Below, piece after piece: positions 7,857 through 15,742 of a stretch of DNA of 33,492 nucleotides. Origin of the DNA: JACKBJ01 sp964549495 (GTDB lineage: Bacteria > Chloroflexota > Anaerolineae > Epilineales > Epilineaceae); contig CAZJWJ010000057.1 in the NCBI GenBank assembly GCA_964549495.1, positions 1-33,492 on the forward strand, read 5' to 3'. The position numbers and the translations under genes were made by a program. Position 1 is the stretch's first letter. Each line of letters opens with the position of its first letter. Below the pieces are notes generated by a model that saw nothing but the letters and a program-made list of their open reading frames with translations, was not told the origin of the DNA and ran no database searches.

Positions 7857-10204
7857 TCCCTCGACCGCCCCGACCAGCCTGGCCGAGCCCGGCGCTCGAC
7901 GAGGCGATGAGCGGACCGCGGCTCCTGGAGCGCCTGCGCGCCTCCGGCGTCGAGATGGCGCAGGCCATCGAAGCGGTTCGGCCCGAGCGCATCGAGCTGG
8001 TCGCCGGCCGGCGCGCCTGGATCCGCTACCGCCTGCGCATGCGGCGCGGGACGGCTGGCGGTCGACACCGCCTGGCCCACGTCCACCTCGGCGCGCCTTC
8101 GGAGCGGTCGCGTCGAGCCTCGGATGCCTCGTCCTCGACCGAGGCCTTGGAGATCCGGTGGCCCGGGTTCGGCAGCCCCTTGTTTCTGTTTCCGGGCGAC
8201 CCTGCCCTGCCCGGCTTGTCCAGGGCCTGCGATCGCGAGGCTGTCGCCGAAGGGCTGGCCGGCAGCCGCGTATCGCCGGAAGGTCCGCCCGACCTGCGGC
8301 GCTGGCGCCTGGAGGACTACCGTCCCGGACGTCGGGCGCGGCTGCGCTACAGCCTTCGGGTGCCGGCCGGGGCGATCTACGCGCGCGGAGAGCTGCTCGA
8401 TCCGGTTCGAGCGCGGCACCTTGCTGGCCGCGCCCGGGTCCTGGAGCGGATCGGCATCCCGGCGCCGCGACTGCAGGCCCGAGACTCGGGTGCGGGCTTG
8501 GTGCTGCTCGATTGGCTTCCGGGCCGGGCGCTGGACGATGCGCTGCGCGAAGGGCGAGCGATCGACCCGGCCCCGGTCCTCGATCTCCTGGCTAGACTGG
8601 TGGGTCTCGAGGCCGCATCGCTGATCGCTCGATTGCCACGGGATTGCCCGGCCGAACGCGCCTCCAGGGTGGTGCACCAAGCCGGCCTGATGCTGCCGGA
8701 GTTGCGGCCGCGCTTCGAGCGGCTGGCCATCTCCATCCTGGACCAGCTCGCGGCCTCCGATCGGCCCGAGCGACCGACCTGCCTCGACCTCCGCGCCGAG
8801 CAGCTGCGGGTCGGCGCGGACGGAGCGGGCGTGGAGGACCTGTCGGTCCTCGTCCTGGCTCGTCCGGAGTTGGCCGCCGGTGATCTATCTGCTGATTTGA
8901 CCCTGCGTGCCGCGGAGGGGGAAGGGGCGGCCGCGAGCCTGCGGGCGGCCTGGATCGCGACCTGGATGCAGGGTGCGCGGTCTGCTGCGATCGAGCGCCC
9001 CGACTGCGCTGCGCTGGCGGCATTCGAGTCGCTGCGATTGCTGGAACGCGTGCTCGAGCCCTTCGAGGCCTTGGCGAGCGACTGGCCCGAGGTCGCGGCG
9101 GACCGCCTGCGCTTGGCCGAAGCTTGCATGGATGAGGCGGGAACGACTCGAAGGCAGGCTGCAGGGCCAGCGGGCTTCGCGTCGGCCCCATCGGGAGCCG
9201 CAGAGGCAGGGTTGGGGCTCGCGCTCGATTCGGCCCTGCCTCAGCTCGAGGTCCTGCGGTCGGTCTCCGCCATGCAGCCGCGGCTACGGGCTGCCTTGGC
9301 CGAGCCGGCCCTACGCCTGCTGGACATTCGAATGATGCGGCATAAGCCGGGCCGGCGCTGCCTACTTCGCTACGACCTGAGAACCCGCGCCGGCACGCCG
9401 GTCTGGCTGGCCGGCAAGAGCTTCGCCAGCACGCGAGGTCCGCGGGTCTACGAGCTCCACCGCCAGATCCACCAGGCCCGCGCGATGGGGCCGGCGGTGC
9501 AGGTGCCCAGGGCCCTGGCCTACCTTCCGGACGTCAAGCTACTCCTGCTTTCGTCCTTGCCTGGCGGACCGCTCGAGTCTCGGCTGCTGGCCGGTGACGA
9601 GCTTCCCGCCCGGGCGATGGCGGCCGCCCTGGCCGCCCTGCACGGCTCGGGTCTGGAGCTGGAGCGGGAGCACTCGCTGGAGCGCGAGCTGTCGCAACTG
9701 CGCCGGCGGGTCATCACGCTGGCCGAAGCCCGGACGGAGCTGGCCTCGACGATGGTCCCGCTGCTGGACCGGCTGGAGCGCGAGCTGGAACCCTGGGCGG
9801 CGCGCTGGCGGCGCCAGCCGGTCCATCGGGACTGCTACCACGAGCAGTTTCTCTGGGGCTCTGAAGGCCTGGCGGCCTTGGACTTCGACGACGCCGCGAT
9901 GTCGGATCCTTGCCTGGATGCCGGGAACCTACTGGCCCACCTCGAACTGTTGGCCCTACAGCATCCGCGAGCCGCCACCCGGGTCGGCCGGGCGCGCGCG
10001 GCCTTCGAGCACCGACTAGGGTCGTCGGAGCTCCACTACCCGGAGCCCTTGCTGGTGCGAATGGAGGCGGCGACGCTGCTGCGTCTGGTGACCATCCACC
10101 ATGCCGGCCCGGACGGCGACCGGATCGCAAAGGCATTGCTGGCGGCCTGTGCACACAAGCTCGGGTTGGGAACCACATTGATGTCTGAAGTGCTCGTACG
10201 CTGA
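7853..10204 (+). CDS. Tandem aminoglycoside-phosphotransferase-like protein: degenerate first copy, intact second copy
   Basis: The product is 783 aa, about twice a single APH-fold kinase. The C-terminal copy keeps the kinase-like core: N-lobe strand K-P-G-R-R-C-L-L-R-Y (498-507), candidate Lys522, catalytic loop H658-R-D660 with Q665 where Asn is usual, and metal-binding D677-F-D-D680. The N-terminal copy matches in layout (R-P-G-R-R-A-R-L-R-Y at 157-166, C-L-D at 310-312, E-D at 328-329) but lacks the Lys, the catalytic-loop His and the D-F-D motif, so it looks like a pseudokinase. A third N-lobe-like strand, A-G-R-R-A-W-I-R-Y, lies at 51-59. No signal peptide. It probably phosphorylates a small molecule or sugar made by the operon; real aminoglycoside resistance is possible but not indicated. 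The last 189 nt are overlapped antisense by the next gene. Confidence 0.8.
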   Translation: MIPRPPRPAWPSPALDEAMSGPRLLERLRASGVEMAQAIEAVRPERIELVAGRRAWIRYRLRMRRGTAGGRHRLAHVHLGAPSERSRRASDASSSTEALEIRWPGFGSPLFLFPGDPALPGLSRACDREAVAEGLAGSRVSPEGPPDLRRWRLEDYRPGRRARLRYSLRVPAGAIYARGELLDPVRARHLAGRARVLERIGIPAPRLQARDSGAGLVLLDWLPGRALDDALREGRAIDPAPVLDLLARLVGLEAASLIARLPRDCPAERASRVVHQAGLMLPELRPRFERLAISILDQLAASDRPERPTCLDLRAEQLRVGADGAGVEDLSVLVLARPELAAGDLSADLTLRAAEGEGAAASLRAAWIATWMQGARSAAIERPDCAALAAFESLRLLERVLEPFEALASDWPEVAADRLRLAEACMDEAGTTRRQAAGPAGFASAPSGAAEAGLGLALDSALPQLEVLRSVSAMQPRLRAALAEPALRLLDIRMMRHKPGRRCLLRYDLRTRAGTPVWLAGKSFASTRGPRVYELHRQIHQARAMGPAVQVPRALAYLPDVKLLLLSSLPGGPLESRLLAGDELPARAMAAALAALHGSGLELEREHSLERELSQLRRRVITLAEARTELASTMVPLLDRLERELEPWAARWRRQPVHRDCYHEQFLWGSEGLAALDFDDAAMSDPCLDAGNLLAHLELLALQHPRAATRVGRARAAFEHRLGSSELHYPEPLLVRMEAATLLRLVTIHHAGPDGDRIAKALLAACAHKLGLGTTLMSEVLVR

Positions 10205-12538
10205 TCGGGTTCTGACGATGCTCGCCCCGATCGGACTGGGGACTTGGTGGATGCGCTGTTGGAAGCCCGGTGGCGAGAGAAAAGCCCCCTTGTCCGCGAT
10301 CTGAAGGATGACTCCGGGACTCGGAGAGACCGCGCCGATCGTGGTGTCTCTCAGGAGGCTGGGAAGGTAGATCGGGGACGGGTCGATGGGGTTCTGCTGG
10401 GGCAGGAGCGGCGGGCTGCGGTCGTCGACTGGAGGCTGATAGATGGAGACCCCGCCGGTGGAGAGGATGGCCAGGTGGTTGCCCGAGATCGCCAGCGATC
10501 GGATGCCGCGCAAGCCCTCGACCTGGGTGTGCTGCACCGGAGCCGTCGCGTCAGCGAGGTCGAAGGCCAGAAGGCTGGACTCGCTCGCGGCGTAGACCGT
10601 GTGACCCTGGATCGCGACCGCGACCAGGGCCTCGTCCATCGGGACCGTGGACAGCTGGCGAGGGGACTCGGGAGTCCGTAGATCGACGATGGACAGGCCG
10701 GTCGAGCCGGCCACGACGGCCAGGTCGACCTGCTTCGAGACGGCGATGGTCCGTTCGCGCCCCACTAGCGACAGCGAGCCCGAGACGATCGGGGCCGTTG
10801 GATCGCTGGCATCGATCACGTCGAGGCCATCGGGACCAGCGAGGTAGATCCGTCCGTTCCGCGAGGCCAGGTCGTTCGCGTCGACATCGTCGAGGCGCGA
10901 TAGCGGATGATACTGTCCAATCTCGAAGACCTGCAGACCGCCGGCTTGGTCGAGCAGGTAGTCGTGACGACCGTCGGTCGCGATGTGATCGAACCATTGG
11001 TCGCGATTCGGCGGCGCGCAGCCGTTAAGCGGGGCATCACCGGGGGCTCTGGCCACGACCGCCGGACCGCGCCGGGCTGCTTCGCCGCCGGTCTGGATCG
11101 CTGTGTCCGCCAGCGACAGGAATCCCGCCGTCTGGCCGCCGAGCACATAGCGCGCGCCGGTGACATCGACGACCAGGTCTCGCGCCTCCGGAGAACCGTA
11201 GCTGGCGCCGTAGCCGGTGGCGGCGGGCAAGCGCGACGCGAGCGGGTCGTTCAGCGCGTAGGATCGGACGCGGACGCTATGGTCGGTGCTGAAGACCTCG
11301 TCGGCATGGATCGCGATCGTGTTGGCGCCGACCGCCAAGTCCAAACGCCCGATGTCCTGCAGGTCTGTATCGAACAGGTGGAGGCCGCCCGGGCTGAGCT
11401 GGCAGGGTGCGATGCCGGCATACCACCAGAGGGGGTGAGCACTGACCAGGCTGCGCGTTCCATCGAGGGCGATGGCACTCGGGTTGTCGCGCATGCCTCG
11501 CTGGGCGATGGCGCGAGGTCGAAGGGGATCGGAGACGTCGATGAGGACCAGCCTCGCCTCGACGCGGTTGCCGAAGGCACCGAGGTAGCGGCGGGATCCC
11601 AGGAGGGCGCGGTCGCCCACCACCCGCACCCAATGGGCCTCGACTCCGCAGTCGCCCCCATTCGGCGGGCAATCGCTGTCGTCGGCGAGATCGATGGTGA
11701 AGTCCGAGATCCACGCCGGTGCGGTCGGTGTCGAGAGATCGAGGATGCTGAGCACGCGACCGCCATCGACGACGTAGCCGAGCTGGCCGGCCACGCGGAT
11801 GTCGCGTGCATGTCCCGGCGTGTCCAAGGCCGCGATCGGTGTCGGCCGGCTCGGGTCCGCCAGATCGTAGGCCATGATCCCGGCCTCGCCGACCGCCAGC
11901 CAGGCGATCTGGCCAGCCACGTGGAAGGACTCGATCGGCAGATCGATCCGCGCCAGCTCGCCGAAGGGCGGCTGTGAGCTCCGGTCGAGGATCCGCAAGG
12001 GCCCGCCCAGGGCATAGACCCGCTCCGGCGTGACCTGGATCGCGGCGCTGTACCCCTCCACCCGAGTGGTCTCGCGCGGGGTCTCGGACTGCGAGACATC
12101 GTAGACTCGCAGACCCTCGGCACCGGCGGCGACGAAGACCCGATTGCGCTCCGCCGGGTCGACGTGGATCGCCCGAACATCGTCGTCCAGGACGTCTCCG
12201 AATCCGGCCATCCGGGGTGCCTCCGGGGCCGAGAGATCGATGACCGCCAGCCGCGGTCCTAGGCCCAGGTAGGCGCGGTCGCCATCGAGCGCAACGGCGT
12301 TCATCGAGCCCATCGGGATCTGGGCGATGCGCTCGAGGTTGGCCGTCTCGGATTGGCCCGGGGCCGCGGGATTCGCGGACAACGGTCGGGACGATCCGCT
12401 CTGCCCCGCCGTGATGGTCGAGGCCAGGACGATGGTCGCGCCGGCCGCTATCGCCAGGGCGAAGGCCGGGCCATGTGCTCGTCGGGAGCAGGATCGGGCC
12501 TGGATCTCGTTGATCGATCGTGGCATCGGCTCGGACAT
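10016..12538 (-). CDS. Secreted LVIVD-repeat beta-propeller protein, C-terminally shortened
   Basis: The product is 840 aa. ATG 12538 is chosen because AAGGGAGAG lies 7 nt before it; an ATG 16 codons earlier has no such site. A basic N-terminus and hydrophobic stretch near residues 25-43 form a signal peptide. The body repeats the LVIVD pattern (L-A-V-I-D-L-S-A-P-E-A-P, L-R-V-Y-D-V-S-Q-S-E, L-S-I-L-D-L-S-T-P-T-A-P), which folds as an extracellular propeller of unknown role. I-Y-L-P-S-L-L-R lies at 723-730. The gene is a paralog of its upstream neighbour up to about residue 763 (S-P-P-G-F-Q-Q). The neighbour continues for about 240 residues, whereas here a 77-residue unrelated tail follows, read from the opposite strand of the kinase-like gene end. 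This looks like a truncation at the convergent junction. Confidence 0.75.
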   Translation of the reverse strand: MSEPMPRSINEIQARSCSRRAHGPAFALAIAAGATIVLASTITAGQSGSSRPLSANPAAPGQSETANLERIAQIPMGSMNAVALDGDRAYLGLGPRLAVIDLSAPEAPRMAGFGDVLDDDVRAIHVDPAERNRVFVAAGAEGLRVYDVSQSETPRETTRVEGYSAAIQVTPERVYALGGPLRILDRSSQPPFGELARIDLPIESFHVAGQIAWLAVGEAGIMAYDLADPSRPTPIAALDTPGHARDIRVAGQLGYVVDGGRVLSILDLSTPTAPAWISDFTIDLADDSDCPPNGGDCGVEAHWVRVVGDRALLGSRRYLGAFGNRVEARLVLIDVSDPLRPRAIAQRGMRDNPSAIALDGTRSLVSAHPLWWYAGIAPCQLSPGGLHLFDTDLQDIGRLDLAVGANTIAIHADEVFSTDHSVRVRSYALNDPLASRLPAATGYGASYGSPEARDLVVDVTGARYVLGGQTAGFLSLADTAIQTGGEAARRGPAVVARAPGDAPLNGCAPPNRDQWFDHIATDGRHDYLLDQAGGLQVFEIGQYHPLSRLDDVDANDLASRNGRIYLAGPDGLDVIDASDPTAPIVSGSLSLVGRERTIAVSKQVDLAVVAGSTGLSIVDLRTPESPRQLSTVPMDEALVAVAIQGHTVYAASESSLLAFDLADATAPVQHTQVEGLRGIRSLAISGNHLAILSTGGVSIYQPPVDDRSPPLLPQQNPIDPSPIYLPSLLRDTTIGAVSPSPGVILQIADKGAFLSPPGFQQRIHQVPSPIGASIVRTRSAYEHFRHQCGSQPELVCTGRQQCLCDPVAVRAGMVDGHQTQQRRRLHSHQQGLRVVELRRP

Positions 12539-12545
12539 GACGGCA

Positions 12546-12554
12546 CTCTCCCTT
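12546..12554 (-). promoter_or_regulatory. Ribosome binding site AAGGGAGAG deciding the 12538 start
   Basis: Read on the minus strand, AAGGGAGAG sits 7 nt ahead of ATG 12538. The resulting N-terminus is a compact signal peptide, while the longer reading from 12586 adds 16 residues with no ribosome site. Confidence 0.6.
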
Positions 12555-12596
12555 GGCGCGGCTGAGCCGGACTGGCGCGAGCGCATTCGGCCGGTA

Positions 12597-15581
12597 CTAC
12601 GGGGAATGCCCGGCGGGCGTGACCGCCTTGCTCGGGTCAGTCCTCACAGCTTCGATCGACGAGGCAATAGCTGCGCCAGCCGGCCGGCTCGAAGCGAATC
12701 CCGACGGCCGCGTGGAGGTCACCGTCTTCGAAGTAGGCGAAGGGCGCGTCGGCCAGGGGCGCAGTCGACGGATCGCGCGAGCCAAGTCGTCGAGTTCGTC
12801 CGCGCTCAGCCGATCACGGCCGGCGCTGTCCTGCATGGGTCGTTCCAAGGGCCAGGGATGGATCGGCCGATGGGTCTGGATCGCATCGCCGTCCATGTAG
12901 ACCGTGGCGCTCTCGAGCTTGGCGTCATGTTCGTTGGGGGCAAGAGGGCGGTCCAGGGCCGCGACCTCGTTGGCCAGCGCATAGAAGCGGGCGGTCTCCA
13001 GCCCGATCGGCATCGACGGACTCCCCGGAGGGCAGCGTTGAGGGTTCTTTCCCATCCAATACATCAGATAGGAGCGCATGCGGTGCCGCCGGCCGCGCCA
13101 ATCGAGCAAGACGTGAGTGGTGGAGCCGTCCGTCTGGCAGCGCTGGATGTCGTCATCGGCAGGATAGTCGAAGAAGGCTCCGCCACCGACGAAGCGCTCG
13201 ATCTGGGCGACGAGACGATCTTGATCGAGCCGCCCGGTCCGAGGGTGATGCATTTCGAGCTCCGGATATCGGATGTAGCTTCCGTCGCTGTAGAGCGTGA
13301 ACCACGGCGTCTTGCGGATGTCCTGCTGGAAGTAGGGCGGCGACGGCGGGCCACCCTTGTCTGCGACCTGCAGGATCACGCTCGGGCTCGGTGCCGGAGC
13401 ATGGATCCCTGCGTCGCGCTGGAGGATGGGCAGGTAGAGAGGGCCCGGAAGCTCGGGCGGGCTCCCGTCGTCGGGCAGGGCCTCGTAGAGGAAGACCCCG
13501 CCGGCAGCCAACACCGCCATTCGGTCGCCCTCTACGGCCAGGGCTTGCACTTCGCGTAACCCCTCGACCCGGGCGCGTTCGACCGGATGCGTCGTGTCGT
13601 GCAGGTCCAAGACTTGGATCCCGGTCTCGCTGGCAGCGTAGAGTGTGTGCCCGTCGAGCGTCACGTCGACGATGGGGCCAGGGGTCTGGACCGAGGCGAG
13701 TTCGACGGGCGCTTCGGCTCGCCGGGTGTCGACGATGGTGAGACCGGAGCCGCCGCCCAGCACGGCTAGTTCGACGTGCTCGGAGATGGCGATGGCCTGA
13801 GGAAATCCAATGCCATCGATCGCCAGCCTGCCGAGATCGGTCGGTGCATCCGGATCTCCCGCGTCGACGATCCGCAGGCCCGCCGACTCGGCCAGGTAGA
13901 CGCGACCATCTCGCGCGGCAAGGTCCAAGGCGGAGACGCCTTCGATCCGGGCTAGAGGCGTATGCCAGCGGCCGGGTTCGAAGATCTGGAGTCCGGCTGC
14001 GTAGTCCAGCGCATAGTCCAGCCTGCCGTCGGTGGCGAGGCGCTTGAAGGACTCGTCGGGATAAGGCGGTGGGCAACCGTGATCAACCCTTGGATCGTTG
14101 GCGGCTCCGGGGTCGGTGTCCTCGATCGCGATCGGTGTTGGGCCGGCGCCCATCGCTTCCGCGAATGCTCCGAATGGCTCAAAGGTCTGGATTCCACGGA
14201 TGAGGCGAGGTCCGAGCGTGTCGACGACGATGCCTCGCGTCTCGGTCGCACCGAAGTCCATGCCATAGATGCTCGGAAAGCCATCGAAGGCATCGCCTTC
14301 GGCCGGGTCGCTGAAACGCTCGACACGATACTCCGTGCTGCGATCGGCCAGATATAGATGCCGATCGTGAAGCGCCAAGTCCGTAGCGCCGACCGAGATG
14401 CGCAGCCATGCGCGCCGGGACAGATCCGTATCGAAGACGTGCAGGCCGCCCCGCGTCAAGCGGCAAGACCCCATCCCGTGCTCCCACCAGCGATACCGTG
14501 CTGCCACCAGCGTGTACTGGGCGCCGGTAGCCAAGGCCGTCGGGTAGCCGTCGAGCTGGCCCTGTCCGAGCTCCCTCGGTTCGTCCGGCTTCGATAGATC
14601 GATCGATACGATCCGCCCCTCGCCGTTGATGTTGAAGCCGCCCAGCTTGCGATGGGCGCCCAGCACGGCTCGATCACCGTGGATGCGCAGCCAGCGCGCG
14701 TCGAAGCCGCAAGCCGGATAGATGGGCGTGCAGTCGGTCTCCGCCGAGATGTCGATCGCGAAGGTCGCCACTTGGCGTGGCGTCGTCGGATTCGAGACAT
14801 CCAAGACCAGCAGGTCGCGGCCACCGTCGACGACGTAGGCACGTCCGGCCCGGACGCGCACATCATAGGCGTGGCCGGATGTGTCCAGCGAGCCGATTCG
14901 ACGAGGACGGGCCGGATCGGAGATGTCGTAGGACGCCACCCCGGCCTCCCCGATCGCAAGCCAGAGGACGTCTCCCGCGACATCGAAGGCCTCGATGCTG
15001 GCCTCGATCCTGCCGCGTGCGACCGGAGGCGACCCGGCGGGCCGTGCGAAGACGCGCAGCGCGCCCCCGAGCGCGAAGATCCGATCGGCTTCGACGCGAA
15101 GCGCGTGGGCCGAGCCACCGGCCAGTGGCCGGATTCGCGGATCGGCCGGGTTGGCGACATCCGCTTCCCAGATGCCCGCCGAGCCGGCCGCGACGAAGAC
15201 CCGATCGCCTTCCCGCGGATCGACTGCGATATCTCGAACATGGTCGTCGATCACCTCGCTGAAGCCGATCGGACTCGGCGATTCCGGCACCGAAAGGTCG
15301 ACGACGGCCAGGCGCGGCCCGAGGCCAACGTATGCACGGTCTCCCTCGACCGCGACGGCGTCCATCATGCCCATCGGGATCTGGTCGAGCCGCTCGAGCG
15401 TGGCCAGCCCGGACTGGTCGGTCGCCTGCAAGGGGGCCGGGGTCGATCGCGCGCTGCTCGATTGCGCTGTCAGCAGGGCGATGACGATGAGGAGCATCGC
15501 GATGCGTGCCGCAGCCGGGAGATTCCGCGCCGGGTCAAGCCAAGGTCTTGCCAGGTCTGCTTCGACTTTGGTTTTACTCAC
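12597..15581 (-). CDS. Secreted LVIVD-repeat beta-propeller protein with full-length C-terminal domain
   Basis: The product is 994 aa from GTG 15581; an ATG at 15617 is possible but its AGGAG is only 2 nt away. The signal peptide has the hydrophobic core A-M-L-L-I-V-I-A-L-L. Many LVIVD-type repeats follow, such as L-A-V-V-D-L-S-V-P-E-S-P, L-L-V-L-D-V-S-N-P-T-T-P and L-R-I-V-D-A-G-D-P-D-A-P. L-Y-L-P-I-L-Q-R lies at 715-722. The C-terminal ~265 residues begin V-I-L-Q-V-A-D-K-G-G and include F-T-L-Y-S-D-G-S-Y-I, a domain I have seen in other presumed secreted proteins but cannot name. It is paralogous to the next gene, 58 nt downstream, and probably cotranscribed with it. It most likely acts outside the cell in binding or adhesion; no enzyme signature is visible. 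Confidence 0.8.
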   Translation of the reverse strand: MSKTKVEADLARPWLDPARNLPAAARIAMLLIVIALLTAQSSSARSTPAPLQATDQSGLATLERLDQIPMGMMDAVAVEGDRAYVGLGPRLAVVDLSVPESPSPIGFSEVIDDHVRDIAVDPREGDRVFVAAGSAGIWEADVANPADPRIRPLAGGSAHALRVEADRIFALGGALRVFARPAGSPPVARGRIEASIEAFDVAGDVLWLAIGEAGVASYDISDPARPRRIGSLDTSGHAYDVRVRAGRAYVVDGGRDLLVLDVSNPTTPRQVATFAIDISAETDCTPIYPACGFDARWLRIHGDRAVLGAHRKLGGFNINGEGRIVSIDLSKPDEPRELGQGQLDGYPTALATGAQYTLVAARYRWWEHGMGSCRLTRGGLHVFDTDLSRRAWLRISVGATDLALHDRHLYLADRSTEYRVERFSDPAEGDAFDGFPSIYGMDFGATETRGIVVDTLGPRLIRGIQTFEPFGAFAEAMGAGPTPIAIEDTDPGAANDPRVDHGCPPPYPDESFKRLATDGRLDYALDYAAGLQIFEPGRWHTPLARIEGVSALDLAARDGRVYLAESAGLRIVDAGDPDAPTDLGRLAIDGIGFPQAIAISEHVELAVLGGGSGLTIVDTRRAEAPVELASVQTPGPIVDVTLDGHTLYAASETGIQVLDLHDTTHPVERARVEGLREVQALAVEGDRMAVLAAGGVFLYEALPDDGSPPELPGPLYLPILQRDAGIHAPAPSPSVILQVADKGGPPSPPYFQQDIRKTPWFTLYSDGSYIRYPELEMHHPRTGRLDQDRLVAQIERFVGGGAFFDYPADDDIQRCQTDGSTTHVLLDWRGRRHRMRSYLMYWMGKNPQRCPPGSPSMPIGLETARFYALANEVAALDRPLAPNEHDAKLESATVYMDGDAIQTHRPIHPWPLERPMQDSAGRDRLSADELDDLARAIRRLRPWPTRPSPTSKTVTSTRPSGFASSRPAGAAIASSIEAVRTDPSKAVTPAGHSP

Positions 15582-15590
15582 CTCGCCGCG

Positions 15591-15596
15591 CCTCCC
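15591..15596 (-). promoter_or_regulatory. Ribosome binding site GGGAGG favouring the GTG start at 15581
   Basis: On the minus strand GGGAAGGGAGG ends 9 nt before GTG 15581. The alternative ATG 15617 has AGGAG at a spacing of only 2 nt. Confidence 0.55.
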
Positions 15597-15642
15597 TTCC
15601 CGATCCGCTCGCGTCATCGCTCCTGGGCACTCGTCGCCAGTA

Positions 15643-15695
15643 CTACCTTGGATACCATGAACGCGTGACGGCTTTCACCTGCAAGGCCAAGGTAG
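15643..15695 (-). other. 9-bp inverted repeat in the gap between the SEC-C gene and the LVIVD gene
   Basis: CTACCTTGG at 15643-15651 is the exact reverse complement of CCAAGGTAG at 15687-15695, with 35 nt between. It lies after the stop of the SEC-C gene (15743) and before the LVIVD gene start. It could be an operator or part of a weak terminator; the long loop makes a strong terminator unlikely. Confidence 0.3.
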
Positions 15696-15742
15696 GGAGA
15701 GCGGCCTAGCCCATGAGTCGCTCAGATTGGAGCATGACGTGA

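Noticed and set aside
7853..10204. Annotation as an aminoglycoside resistance kinase
   Set aside because: The fold is shared by choline, homoserine, fructosamine and maltose kinases. The double size, missing Asn in the catalytic loop and operon context do not support drug resistance.
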